This document shows, piece after piece, positions 35,573 to 47,635 of a DNA stretch of 51,401 nt (position 1 is the stretch's first letter; every line of letters begins with the position of its first letter). The stretch is from positions 17,517 through 68,917 of the forward strand of contig JBBHKE010000615.1 of NCBI GenBank assembly GCA_037447655.1, in the 5' to 3' direction. The DNA comes from Zygnema cylindricum (taxonomy: Eukaryota > Streptophyta > Zygnematophyceae > Zygnematales > Zygnemataceae). The position numbers and the translations under genes are program-made. The notes below the pieces were generated by a model. That model was not told where the DNA came from and ran no database searches. It was given only the letters and a program-made list of their open reading frames with translations.

Positions 35573-35778
35573 CTACACCGCCCATCGTTATTAGCATTTA
35601 AAATTCATTAGAATTTATGCAAAATTATAATTGATAATACTTATGTAATGCAACACGATGTGGCAAATTATAGTCCACGTCCTTAAAAAATGTTTTTAAC
35701 ACTATTTTGTGATTTTGTTGCTCAATAAAATCGTGAATGGATTAGTGTAATTTACTCTAATTACAACAGGGGGATGTA
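35573..35778. mobile_element. CTACACC-family MITE (CCCATCG subtype)
   Basis: Starts CTACACCGCCCATCGTTATT; the right end is a worn inverse (CTAATTACAACAGGGGGATGTAC). It lies within the large duplication and is also present at 38921-39126. Confidence 0.5.
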
Positions 35779-36262
35779 CATGATGTAGTTTTGCATCGTA
35801 CGAATGTGTAACAAATGGAGATGTGGAATTACACACGTGCGCATCACCAATACGTGCCTAAAAATGTCGTGGAAATTGCATTCAATAATGAGTTGCAATT
35901 TTGTATAGTAATGCAGGACGAATTACCATCGCGCATCATAGAGAAGTTGTTTCGTTTTGTTTCGCGACTTGCAGACATGTTAGCCGAAACGTCGCTGACA
36001 GTTTGATCACTAAACGGGTCTAAATGCCTACCATATTTTGTTAACTCGACCTTAAAACTTCCAAACTCCCGATTTATTATTTCATTATTCTCGCGACTAT
36101 GTGGGATTGTAAAATTTGACGTTCCCCTCTCACCATTTCACCAAACTTTAGGTTCTTTGACACACTTAACGGTTAGCAATTGGATAAAATCCATTGAACA
36201 AGTATATCTTTGACTGGGGTTGTTGTTTCGCTATTCATAATGTTTTACAATGCCCTTTATTT

Positions 36263-36267
<5 letters not shown>

Positions 36268-36311
<44 letters not shown>

Positions 36312-36345
36312 CGTGTATATCTATGTGTATATATATATATTGTTG
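36268..36345. repeat. (TA)n microsatellite
   Basis: A long run of TA dinucleotides followed by TATG and TGTA variants. The second copy of the large duplication has the same tract at 40470-40512. Confidence 0.9.
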
Positions 36346-36676
36346 TAATTTATAAAATCTTTATTTTAGTACATAGGGGTAAATATAACTTAGATTATTT
36401 TTCTAAGTAGTCTACTGTAATACTTAACTTAATTAGCGTTACAGTAGCAAAAAGTACAATAGAGTGTATTGTACTTTTATATGGACAGGTGTCGGCAAAA
36501 AAACGTATGCAAGTTTTTTGGAGTGGCGCCGACAATCAGCCACACGCGTCACGCAGTTGACGATATGATTCACAAGATCGGACGAACGGGATCAGAACAG
36601 GGTATTCCTGAAATACATGGTATAGTTAGACGGTACCATCGTCGATTGAATTTGTTCCAACGGACGCGATTCACTT

Positions 36677-36740
36677 GGGACCACAAGCGTGATTCACGAG
36701 GGACCACAAGCGTGATTCGCGTGGGACCACAAGTGACGAA
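36677..36740. repeat. 23-bp tandem repeat
   Basis: GGGACCACAAG recurs at 36677, 36700 and 36723, a 23-base period with two and a half units. Close by, GGAACGTTTTGTGTA is doubled at about 36811-36850. Confidence 0.8.
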
Positions 36741-37314
36741 GCACTCAGGTGCTTCGTACTACACGACCACATTCGGTTGGATTTTAGAGACTCTCGCTGA
36801 CTAAGCATCTGGAACGTTTTGTGTATGGTTGGAACGTTTTGTGTACGGTTCAATATGTGGAAATATTTGAATAACATTGTTTTGCATTTTAGTGTAATAA
36901 AAAATAGTGTTCTATTAAGCAAGTTTTTAGAAAGTAATAATTAGGGTTTTGAGGTATAAGGACGTACTGGTACGATGCGTTGTCGTTTGTCAAGATAATA
37001 ACCGTAGTAGCGGTTACCCAAATTAGTGTAGATCAGTAGATACACACTGTGAGTATATAACTTAGGACTTAGCCAATTTTGTAGTATTCGGTATTGGGCA
37101 ATATGATTTTGTAAGGGCAGTTTTTGGGAAACGTCCACACATCATATCTTATGGTTTACTAAGTCATTTAAGCAGCAATTTTGGGAATTGTTAGTTTACT
37201 GTATTGTTTATCACTGTGGCAAATTTGAGGCATTTTGGTTATCTGAGTCATATTTTGTGTATGTTCAAAGTTGGTTGTTGAGTAGGTACTTTGATTCTTT
37301 CCACTGTTTTTCAT

Positions 37315-37324
37315 NNNNNNNNNN
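37315..37324. other. Assembly gap (10 N)
   Basis: Ten N bases. The right side continues into LTR-like repeat from about 37544. Confidence 0.95.
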
Positions 37325-37543
37325 CAAGTTTCACATGATATGTCAATAGACTAACCAGCGTCCTGTGTAATCATCACCCAACACTAATCCCTTAATCCTG
37401 AATCACTTAAAACCTTGCGGTCAGAACTCTCACGAAAACATATTTCTCCGGTAGAAACCGGTTGGTTTTGATTGACGAGATCTCTCGTTTGAATCGTTAA
37501 TAAAAACGCACACTGAAACCACTCAGCCCGGGAGTATTCCCCG

Positions 37544-38460
37544 CTTTTCCTAAAAATACTAAATGACGTACATGGTTTGTGTAACACTGAGGCCTCCATT
37601 GGCACACAGAGTTTGCAGCTTACTATTAGCCTTTAGGATAATATATGCCTTGATCAAGAATATGTGTCACACTAGCACGTCTAAATTCTGACAAACCTCA
37701 CCCTTATGAGGGCCCGACTCACCAAAGTCACACGCAAAAATAATTGCTAAGTTTGCTCTCTAGAGCAGTTAGTTTTGGTTGGCCAAAGATGGCCTCTTTA
37801 TACAAAAGCACTCTCAAGACTGGCGTTCCAAAATTCACTAAGTCCTAATTCCCTAATCACAACCCACTACTAATGTGTCCTGCGACCAATCAGATAACTG
37901 TATAGTACACTTTGAACGATGAAAGTACAACTACCCGACTCCCCAAAGTCACACGCAAAAATAATTGCTAAGTTTGCTCTCCGGAGCAGTTAGTTATGGC
38001 TGGCCAAAGATGGCCTATTTATACAAAATCCCTCTTAGAGACAAGCGCTCCAAAATTCATTTAGTCCCTAAACCCCTACTCCCAACCCACTACTAATTTG
38101 TCCTACGACCAATCAGATAACTGTAGAGTACACTTTGTACGGTGAATGACCGTAATGCAAACTGTACGTCCTTTGTACGGCCATAATCCTTTGTACGACC
38201 ACAATCAAGACAAGGTACCTTTTATATCCGACGCCATGCTTTTGTCCGCACCTCCACTAACATCCATTGTGATGTTGACACGCTTCACTCTATTTTTCTT
38301 TTGGCGCAAGCGGCCAAAAGATCCATTCAGGCATATTGGCTTTTGCGTGGTCCGTCGGATACTCTAACTCACCTTTAACTTTATCTGTCCGATGAAATGT
38401 TATCTGTGCGTTCGTGTCCATTTCTATCTATGTCTGTTTCAATTTTAGTTAAATGGGTTC
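37544..38460 (-). repeat. LTR-like unit with 221-bp promoter-region duplication
   Basis: Third minus-oriented copy of the family. The segment beginning CCGACTC, with the TATA box, occurs at 37714 and 37935 (period 221). It continues rightward with ACCTTTTATATCCGACGCC, shared with 33700. Confidence 0.55.
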
Positions 38461-38564
38461 ATTGCGTGCATACTCACACCCCAAGTTTGTAATGATTCTT
38501 CAACAACTAAGCGGATAAGGCGGACAATTAATATTGCGTGCATACTCACACCCCATGTTTGTAA

Positions 38565-38735
38565 TGATTCTTCTACAATTGAGGGGATAAGGCCGACAAT
38601 TAATTTTGACTAGCGGTGACTGTGTAGGACCAAGATCAAATCCTGGTCAAGTCGCCTATCCTTTTTTGGCTGGGGCTAAACTAGTTGCTCTCTCAGTGTG
38701 TCTCTTTGGCTGCGTGAGGGTTACATGGCTATCAA
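38565..38735 (+). mobile_element. tRNA-like SINE candidate, copy 3
   Basis: GGGGATAAGGCCGACAATTA, then GGACCAAGATCAAATCCTGG, TTTTTTGGC and GGCTGCG...ACATGGC. It is part of the large duplication. A partial head is repeated just before it, near 38508. Confidence 0.45.
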
Positions 38736-38920
38736 AGTCTTAATGACTGCGACAAGTATAGAGACTTAGAGTATCACCCTGACTAGACAAGAAGAAACTA
38801 GAAAAATACTTTTCAACATTTTGTGCTCATATCACCCCTTATAAGATTTGAGGTCACGTGCTGGAGTGCACACCCACGTACGTTTTGTGTATTCACATTT
38901 GGGGAGTGCTCCCACAATCT

Positions 38921-39126
38921 TTACACCGCCCATCATTATAAACATTTAAAATTCATTAGAATTAATGCAGAATTAAAATTGATAATACCTATGTAGTGCA
39001 ACGTGATGTGGTAGATTATAGTTAACGTCCTTAAAAAGTGTTTTTTAACACTATTTTATTATTTTGTTGCTAAAGAAAATCGCGACTAGTTAGTGTAATT
39101 TACTCTAATAACAATAGGGGGTGTAC
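38921..39126. mobile_element. CTACACC-family MITE inside duplication copy B
   Basis: Equivalent of 35573-35778: TTACACCGCCCATCATTATA at the left and AACAATAGGGGGTGTAC at the right. Confidence 0.5.
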
Positions 39127-40467
39127 CTGATGTAGTTTTGCATCGTACCAATGTGCAACGAATGGATAAAATGTTGACGAAATTGCATTCAATAAGGAGT
39201 TGTAATTTTGTATAGAAATGCAAGACCAATTACCATCGCGTCTGTTGAGAAGTTGTGTCGTTTTATTTCGCGACTAGCAATCATTTCAGCTGAAACGTCG
39301 CTGACAATTTGATTTGTCGAAAAATGATATTTTATATTCTACCATTTTTTTTGGGATCCTGCAATTCTCATACTTGTCATATTGACAGGCAGCAATTGCT
39401 GTTTCAGACAGATGAGAAGAGAGGATTTGATCCTGTGTCCTCCAAACGAAGGCTGTACGGAATATAAGTCTGCCTTATCTGTTAGGACTTGATGAAATGA
39501 AACATATACTTTATTTGATAAATATTTAAATATGACACGGCGACATAGTCCTTTTAACGACTTACCGAACGAAACGAAACATGGAACGTGTGGTACCGCA
39601 CGAAATGCAGTACCGCACGAAATAAATGAAACAACATTTGGATTTCGACGGACGAAATTAAATTTCACGATCGACGGCTCGCAATAGAAGAAGGAATTTT
39701 AAACGGTCAACACGGAATGTTGAGCGTCGAAATTCAACGGTCAACACGGAACATTGACCGGTGAATTTCAACGGTCAACATTTATTCGGCGCGCCGTCAG
39801 ATCGAACAGCTGAAATTGATCGCCGGAAAAGAACGGACGGCACGCGTGAGTGCCGGTATGCGGGAACGATTATCTGGGAGCAGCTCGACGAAATGGAAGG
39901 AAATGACACGTGGCATCATCCTGTAGGATGTCGGAAGAGAAAAGGGACAAAATGACGTTGACCTATTAGCCACGTGGCAGACCGGAAGTGGTGCAGAATA
40001 TATCCGTACATAAAGTACGTCGGCTGGTGTACTTTGTATGTACAATAATTAGAGTACTTTATTTTGATTGGTTTAGAGTAGCTATTAGGAGGTTTTTAGG
40101 ACTTAGATAAATTTTGAAAGTCCTCTCTCGCATAGGCCATCTGTATAAATATGTTGTCTTTGAATATCTATCTGCCCAACCCCAACCCATCCCATGTGTG
40201 CCAGACTCCCAAACCATCATTACAGAAGATTGACACTTACCTGGGTCCCACGCCCACGAGGACCTACTTTAGGAACTCCCAAACTCCCTTTTATTGTTTC
40301 ATTATTCCACATCGTGAGATCAGAAATTTGACGCTAATTCTCTCACCATTTCACCAAGCTTTAGGTTCTGACACACTTAACGGCAGCATCGATAAAATCC
40401 ATCAACAAGTATATCTTTGGAGGGGTTGTTGTTTGCTATTCATAATGCTATACAATGGCCTTGTTTT

Positions 40468-40514
<47 letters not shown>

Positions 40515-42115
40515 CTTTTCCAATATAAATTAGCTTTTATATTTGTGATTGAAGCTAACAACGGAGTACGACAATTACATGAGTTTACTCTTGCTATAAG
40601 GACATGGTAAATGTTTCCATATTGAAGTTGTTATTGCAAGGACAATTTTTTAAGATTCTCTAAATTATTCTTTGATTCCCGTGAAACTCTCAATTTCTTC
40701 TCCAGCCAAATCCATATAAAAAAATTTTGAATGTCATCATCCTCTCCACCTATAGTGAATGATTTATCTTAAAATTCATAAGACGAGCATAATTAATTAC
40801 AAAAAAAATAACTATAATAATAATAATATTATTATTAAAAAAATAAAATAAAAAAACCAAAAAAAAAATACAAAAAAAGCCAAACAAAAAACCAGAAAAG
40901 ACAAAACAAATACTTTCTACCACTTGTATAGAGGTTTGGGGGTTATCAATCGTTTTTTAAAGCGAGTGGAAAAACCCGGTCTGTTTGCTTTAAAGTGAAA
41001 ACTGTCAAACGAAATGTTGCTTACTTTCTTAGCACCTATATAATTGGTTGGGGTTGGAACAGAAGATGAAATTTCTTGGGTTTTTTGGCAAGAGGCTAAA
41101 AAGGTAGGAAAGTCCACTCTGTTTCGCGCTTACCTTTAAAGTCCGCTGATCTGCCGATAAAAAAGTTCGAACTTCTTTTGTACTTTACTGCTAAAGTTAA
41201 AAATTGAAACAGTCCTGCAGTTTTGGGCCAATAAAATGCGAATTATTTGTACGGATGTTGCTGTGCAGTTCGGACTGGAGTTTCGTACTTCCATTTGGAG
41301 AACGTACGGACTTGTAATGCGTGAAATATAACATACCATATACTTATATAGTGTCATAATATATGTATATTCAAGTATAAGCAAGTTATTCGTCACCGCG
41401 CGATATATTTAGCCCCATTAACGTTAGAAAAAACAAAAAGATTATCGGAAATATCGCGGTAGGAAAACTTCAGAAATATATTTTATTTCCAAAAACGCGA
41501 TGGTACGACCATCGAAGTACAAAACAATAAAACACGATTGTCACTGAAACGAATCGGTGACCAACGAATTTGACAAAGGGAATTGCTAATCGCAGAGACG
41601 ATTTTTGCTGCGCGCAGATAGTTGTCCGAAATTGTACATTTGAAGTACAATTTTGTACAGGCTTCGTACCTTTAATTTTAGATCTGACAGTCAATCCGTC
41701 GAACAACTTTGACTGGCGGAGTATTGTACTGGCGGTTAAAAAAGTGTCGCGCTTGCAAGCGTCGACCGTCATAAAAAAAATAAAATTTCACACGGCCGAC
41801 GCAGGTTTACTGTAACCAATCTGCGGCAGCCACATATAAATAAAATGGATGCACGCAGGTACAGTACTGTACTGTAGTTTACTGCAAAAATGAAATCAGC
41901 TCCGGAACCGTTACATTGAACTTGGACACATATTAAAGGACGACGTACAACATGTGTAAACTCGCACGAAACCAAATAAACTTCGTACAAAATAAAAATG
42001 CGTAACCAACTACCCGCATTTAAATATCGATGAAACTAAAATGACACGTCGTCACGTCCACAGTGGACGTGACAACGAGTTGATTTCATTTTTGCGGCTA
42101 ACGTGAAGTGATAAA
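40515..42115. other. Unassigned AT-rich stretch
   Basis: No recognisable coding exon. The segment 41472-41585 is directly repeated, in shortened form, at about 42637-42720 (ATTTCCAAAAACGCG, GGTACGACCATC, GACCAACGAATTTGACAAA). Confidence 0.4.
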
Positions 42116-42617
42116 CTACACCGCGAATCGTAATTAGAGTAATGAAAAAATTAGAGTAAAAAAACAAAAAAAAAAATTAGAGTAACTGACGCTAATTTAT
42201 GTGATAGAGCTTTTTCAACTATGAAGTTTACTCTAATTTATTTAGTTATTCTATATTGGGTTATGTCGACGATAGTTATGTGCGCGATAATTATGAACAC
42301 TAAATTACGTAGACGTACAAAATGTGTCAGTCCGGTATAGTATTGACGTCATTATGACGCTAATAATATTTGTCGCATTGAATGTCAGTTAATGTTCACA
42401 CTTTTTTATTTAATAAAGTACAATTTGCACGGTCGGAGGTCGTCCGTATTCCACACTATTAAAAACAAACCTATATTATAATAAAAAAAAAAATTAAACT
42501 TTACCCTAAATAGAATAATGAAAAAATTAGAATCATTTACTCTATTTCATGTGATAGAGTCGAAATTTCGAGCGACCGAATTATAGTAATTTACTATAAT
42601 TACGATTCGCGGTGTAG
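42116..42617. mobile_element. 502-bp CTACACC-family element
   Basis: CTACACCGCGAATCGTAATT at the left and TAATTACGATTCGCGGTGTAG at the right form near-perfect inverted ends. The interior repeats ATTAGAGTAA words. Flanks are TAA/AAA-like, so the target duplication is not exact. Confidence 0.72.
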
Positions 42618-43534
42618 TAAAATTTCAAAACTAGATTATATTTCCAAAAACGCGACGGTACGACCATCAAAGTACAAAACATGAAACGAATCGATGACCA
42701 ACGAATTTGACAAATTTGAAATTTCCCGTTACGCAACACTAATCGCTGGAAAGTCAGTTACAATTTTTGGCAGAATATCGGATTTGTCGCCGTCACGTAT
42801 AGATCACCATGCCAGGCGTCAGTTGTCAGTTTGTCACGCTTGTCGACGCTTCATGCGATCGGTTATGGAATCGCATCACATTGATAGTCAGTCGACGCGA
42901 TGCATATGACTCATGTGGTAGATGACGTCACATGGTACAATTGGTAGACCAAATGACGACAGGGTGCTCGTCTACCATACTTGATAGCGAGCTTGTGAGC
43001 GATCTAATTTTCTACAAGCTTATTCAGGCTAGTATGGAGTCATATTCGTTTTTCTATATTTTCTTTTGTTTATTGAAAATGGCAAAAGTTTAATATAGCG
43101 ACACTATTAAGGGGACTGGACTACAATCCGCCAAGGCTCCTTGCACTCAATTAGTGACGTATGCTTATTTAACATTTAGCACATAGTTCAAAAGTAGGCG
43201 TTTTTATGGTAGGCCTTTGGTAGGCGCACAAAACTTGGCACAAACTCGCGCAGAGGAGGCATATTGTATGTGTGTGCATTGTGCACACCCCTGTACAAAC
43301 GTACGAATCTCACGCATGATCATATTACAACGTACGCCGCTAGACGAAATTTTAAAGGGAACTGACACGACGTAGGATGACATTCCGCGGGGAAAAAAAC
43401 CGGGGAAAAAAAATCGGGGGAAAAACAAACCGCGGACGGGCAACCAAAGAGAATTTGCGGTGGAGTTAAATAAGTGCGGTGGGGTTAAAATGAGCGCGGT
43501 GGAGAGCGGTGAGAGTGCGACAAGAGAGAGTACG

Positions 43535-44344
43535 GAGAGTTCATAGTTTTTTCGTAAACTGTTTTTGCAACCACATCCGGGTAGGTTTTGGTAATATTTT
43601 TGGCAGTGTGGAATACTCTTTTTTTTATCGTCCCATAATGTCTGGTTGGTCAATTTGAAGCTTTATTTAGTGTGGCCTTCAAAATTGCAGATAATCAATC
43701 GAACCAAAAATCATGCAACCCAACCAACTGTACCAAAAAGGTGGAACAAACGAGCAATGAAAATCCTTAAACAAAAGAATTAGATAACAAAGCAAAAATG
43801 AAGATGACAATATGAAAAAGAAATAACAGGTAGAAGGGATAAAAAGAAGGTGAGTGGGAAGCCGAAAGAGAGATCCATTAATTATACTAAGCCGATAGGT
43901 AGCCACTAGGCTCCACGGTCTGGGCTTATTCCTTACAAGAGAGAGAGTTCATAGTTTTTTCGTAAAGTGTTTTTGAAACCACATCCGGGTAGGTTTTGGT
44001 AATACTTTTGGCAGTGTGGAATACTCTTTTTTTTATCGTCCCATAATGTCTGGTTGGCCAATTTGAAGCTTTATTTAGTGTGGCCTTCAAAATTGCAGAT
44101 AATCAATCGAACCAAAAATCATGCAACCCAACCAGCTGTACCGAAAAAGTGGAACAAACGAGCAATGAAAATCCTTAAGCAAAAGAATTAGATTACAAAG
44201 CAAAAATGAACATGACAATATGAAAAACAAATAACAGGTAGAAGGGATAAAAGGAAGGTGAGTGGGAAGCCGAAAGAGAGATCCATTAATTATACTAAGC
44301 CGATGGGTAGCCACTAGGCTCCACGGTCTGGGCGTATTCCTTAC
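43535..44344. repeat. 408-bp tandem duplication
   Basis: Two 402-bp units (43535-43936, 43943-44344) with a period of 408, differing at only scattered bases. Both begin GAGAGTTCATAG and end CCTTAC. Reverse-frame open stretches in each unit are Leu/Phe/Ser-rich and look accidental. Confidence 0.88.
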
Positions 44345-44431
44345 TGGAGTTAGGTCTAGGATTTCGAAGGATTTCGAATAAAGAAAACAGAACCAGAAAA
44401 ATGCAAGAAGACAACCATAAAAATCTGCGGA

Positions 44432-44720
44432 GAATCCGAGATAACTAGATCCGGGCACGCCGATTGCAGAAAATTACAACAAGAAAACAAGCAAGGAAAA
44501 TATGTAGAAAATCCGAAATAACCGAATTCTAACAAACAAGTAAAAATAACAACAATAAAACACAAGAAAGTAACGTTAAAAATCTGCACAGAATCCGAGA
44601 TAACCGGATTCCAACACACTAATAACAAATCGCAGAAAATGATAATAGAAAATCAAGCAATGGAAACAAGGGAAATGTATAGAGAGTCTGAGATAACCAG
44701 ATTCTAACAAACCACAAATA
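44432..44720. repeat. Short tandem repeat, four units of about 77-93 bp
   Basis: The core GAATCCGAGATAACNNGATTC recurs at 44432, 44509, 44591 and 44684 with variants. It is itself a near-palindrome (GAATCCG...CGGATTC). Confidence 0.7.
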
Positions 44721-45306
44721 AACTTCAACAAAGGCAACAAAAATTACACAATAACAAATCAAACCCTAATTCACAAAAGGCATCCACAAAGGTTCATAAA
44801 CAGCCTAAGAAAGTAGGTAGAATCCACACTAAAAGAGGTTGTTGAAGGGAAACCGTGCGGACTCCGGCCAAAACGGAGTGAATTAACTTGTAGGGCTTAC
44901 AATGAAAGTATAATGAGTAAAGAGAAAAGCTAAGCGCTCAACAAACCAAGGTAAAAAAAGCCTTGCAGGGAAAAAACTGACAATTTGACTAAGGAAAAAG
45001 ACAAGGGGAAAAGACAGAAAGATCTAAGTCCTCTTCGACCAATTCCTGTACTCTCAAATTATGAGAGTACAAACCTAACGTAATCGCCTAAGTACTAACG
45101 AAATAGCCAAAGTACTAATTACTAACATTTACTAACGAACCAATCACGTGAGAGTAATTCACTGTACAATTTACGACTAGTTTGGGTCTTGGCCAATAAG
45201 CGACCAGAACCATATGCCTCGTTACAAAATTCACAATCCGCAAATTAAAACCCTTCCTAACTACATGTGAATGCGTGAACCTACACGGGTTCACGACTTA
45301 AAATAC

Positions 45307-45500
45307 AACCAATCGGCGTGCGTCGCCAACACTTCGAAATCGCACGTCGCGTCGCCCAGGTTTCAAAATCATATATCACGTCACAAACTTTCGAAATTGT
45401 ACGACGCGTCATTAATGTTCGACATCGTACGTCGCGTCACCGACATTCCGAAATCATATGTCGCGGAATACGTGCTTAGAATCATTTGTCGCGTCGCGCC
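45307..45500. repeat. 28-29 bp minisatellite, about seven units
   Basis: Units of the type GAAATCGTACGTCGCGTCAC start at 45336, 45365, 45393, 45421, 45450 and 45479, with a weaker one at about 45307. Spacing is 28 or 29 throughout. A related TATGTACGATCGAC motif follows at 45561, 45605, 45636 and 45668. Confidence 0.82.
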
Positions 45501-45879
45501 AAAATTTGCGACAGAAAATTAAAGTACGGATGTTGTCGCGAGGATTGCAGGAAATGTAAGTATGTACAGTCAACTTCGTCGGCAGAAATTACGTGAAAAA
45601 TAAATATGTACGATCGACACGTACGACGATTTAAATATGTACGATCGACTTGAACGCGCAATGTAGGTATGTACGGTCCTGCAAAACCCAAATAACACAC
45701 AAATACCAATTAGTGTGGCGGCTGCCCGTCCTAAACCCTAAATATAAACAAGAAAAGTGTCTGACGAGATGCGGTATGACAACATAGAGAAATGATATTT
45801 GGTCGCGGGAATTCCGAGGAACATATGGACGAGTGGAAAAGTGACACGCGTCTGCTCAGTGGCCTTGTCGTACACAAGC

Positions 45880-46248
45880 TGTACAGAAAAGACAACGGCT
45901 ATAGTATCTTTTTGTACTTTGTAGTCATGTGATTGGTCCGTACTTCAGTACATAGGGGTTGTGAGAGGGATTTAGGACTTAGGAAAATCTGATAGATAAC
46001 CTTCTCTCTCTAAGAGAGCTTTGTATAAAATTGGCATTTTTGCCGTCTAATAACTTATCGGTTGGTTGGTCGTTTTCAGTGATTCTTTTTGCTACATACT
46101 TAGGGGAGTCTAGGCTGCAGCGGGGTGCAGTCAAACTATTAGTTTGCCATCTTGGGCAGCAGTGATTGTGGCTTGAATTGGGTTAGTTAAACACTATCTA
46201 GAGGCTTCCTGTATTTTGTTGTCCAATTGAGGACACAGAATTGCAGAT
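45880..46248 (+). repeat. LTR-like unit, plus orientation, upstream of tRNA-like module
   Basis: TGATTGG near 45931, TTTGTATAAAATTGG near 46021, GGGGAGTCTAGGCTGC near 46104 and GAGGACACAGAATTGCA near 46230. Same order of parts as 46700-47125. Confidence 0.5.
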
Positions 46249-46386
46249 CCATGGCTGCGTAAGCAGCCAGAGAGGGTAGAGGACAATTTAAAAAAGATAG
46301 TACCAAAAAGATACGGACCAGCTAGGAATTGAACCTGGTCCCTATGGTTTGTCGGAATAACCGACAACCTTATCCTATAGTCTAAG
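46249..46386 (-). mobile_element. tRNA-like SINE candidate, copy 4 (best preserved)
   Basis: Minus strand: CTTAGACTATAGGATAAGG, stem GTCGG...CCGAC, CCAGGTTCAATTCCTAG (a T-arm/B-box-like sequence with an extended GGACCAG/CTGGTCC stem), CTTTTTGGTA, then GGCTGC...GCAGCCATGG. It sits exactly between two LTR-like units. Confidence 0.55.
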
Positions 46387-47125
46387 ACCTGTGCTGGGAT
46401 ATATAGTGCTCGATAGTTATCAGAAAACTAACACGAATAACTAACCGATTATCTAGATCTACGAGAAATCTCACATAGAAATAGTGGTAATTTCATACGT
46501 ACTCCGGTACCGCACTAAACAAATTGATCAGACATTTATTTGGACGGCGGACGTTTATACATCAATTGGATCGGGCGGCCTTCATGAAAGCCGACATCAT
46601 GAAAAAGTTATTTTGGCGGTTTATGGACGATACGTAACCGGATGATACGTGGGGCGGCATTAGTGGAAAGCAGAATCTCCAGGAGCATCACGACTAGTCT
46701 GAGTGTGACAAACATCCTCACCGTGGCTATGTCGTACCTTAACCGTACAGAAGGTACCACGGGACCTGTACCCTCTTCTACGGTACAGTCATGTGATTGG
46801 TGCTATACAGTAGGAGATACGGGTTTTAGAGAGGAATTTAGGACTTAACAGTTTTTAAGGTAGCCGCCTCTCTACCAGAATGATTCTGTACAAATAGGCA
46901 TTTTTGTCACTTGATAATTATTCGCTTGTTTGGGCGTTTTAAGAGATTTCTTCTCTTGTGGGTTTAGGGGAGTCTAGACTACACATGGGTGTAGTCACCA
47001 TTATATTTTGGCCTACCAAGGTGGCATTTTTTTTAGCAAAGGTGTCCATTGAAAATTCACTAGAGGCTTCATAGTCGAAGGGGAATTTTGTGATCCAATG
47101 GAGGACACATAATTGCAAGATAATG
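46387..47125 (+). repeat. LTR-like unit, plus orientation, downstream of tRNA-like module
   Basis: GATGATACGTGG near 46641, TGATTGG near 46795, TTCTGTACAAATAGGC near 46882, GGGGAGTCTAGACTAC near 46967 and GAGGACACATAATTGCA near 47101. With 45880-46248 it forms a unit-module-unit arrangement. Confidence 0.5.
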
Positions 47126-47289
47126 TAGCAATCAAGCAAAGTAATTCAAAATAGCAGTAAAAAATCAAGCAGATGAATATTAAATTGCATATTTTGAGAG
47201 GTCTTTTCAAAAATCATCAGTTGTCATACTTACCAGGATCCAAGATGACCATAAAGATGTCCATTATGGCTTTCGCAACCCCTAAGCTA

Positions 47290-47512
47290 TATCAGTAACC
47301 GGTATTAGTGTTAGTGTTTTTTTTGCCACTCAAAACATTTTTTTTCCTTGTACACTTTTCGAGAAGTTAATGAAATAATCGGAAAGGTGCGATTGAAAAG
47401 TAAGATTCTCACCTCCTAATTACGGGATTGTAAATTGAACATGCGTGCAAAGAAAACAAATGTTTTAATTTGGTAAAAAAAACAAAAGGTTAATAAAGAT
47501 AAACGGTGTAGT
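47290..47512. mobile_element. CTACACC-family MITE
   Basis: GGTATTAGTGTTAGTGTTTT and TTGCCACTCAAAACATTTTT on the left, with inverses and GGTGTAG at 47505-47511 on the right. Inner arms match those of the 8402 and 10987 copies. Confidence 0.6.
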
Positions 47513-47635
47513 GTAGAAAATAAAGCATGGGTTCAAGCAACAAGCATCAAACACTTCGCTACTATGAATTGTACGCTTATGTCTACTATAGAGGTTGATG
47601 ATCACAACACCTTTATTTATTTGAGTGAGTAACAC

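Larger units (their letters stand above)
35143..36300. repeat. Large dispersed duplication, copy A
   Basis: Matches 38464-39318 and then 40275-40510. It includes a tRNA-like module, a CTACACC-family MITE and a TA-rich tail, so the whole assembly moved or duplicated as one unit. Confidence 0.7.
38464..40512. repeat. Large dispersed duplication, copy B, interrupted
   Basis: Matches 35143-36000 up to about 39318, then resumes at about 40275 and ends in the TA tract. The intervening 0.95 kb (about 39320-40270) is absent from copy A and has LTR-like features (AAATGACACGTGG, TCTGTATAAATATG near 40140). Confidence 0.65.

Noticed and set aside
43679-44458. Paired minus-strand open frames in the 408-bp repeat as a duplicated gene
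   Set aside because: Differences change residues freely, the composition is Leu/Phe/Ser-rich, and no start context, splice site or family match is visible.
45307-45500. Regular 28-29 bp repeats resembling a CRISPR array
   Set aside because: Units are directly adjacent with no unique spacers, and the genome is eukaryotic; it is a minisatellite.
46301-46386. A functional tRNA gene on the minus strand
   Set aside because: The acceptor stem and D-arm do not form, and the same sequence recurs in several decayed copies; a tRNA-derived repeat fits better.
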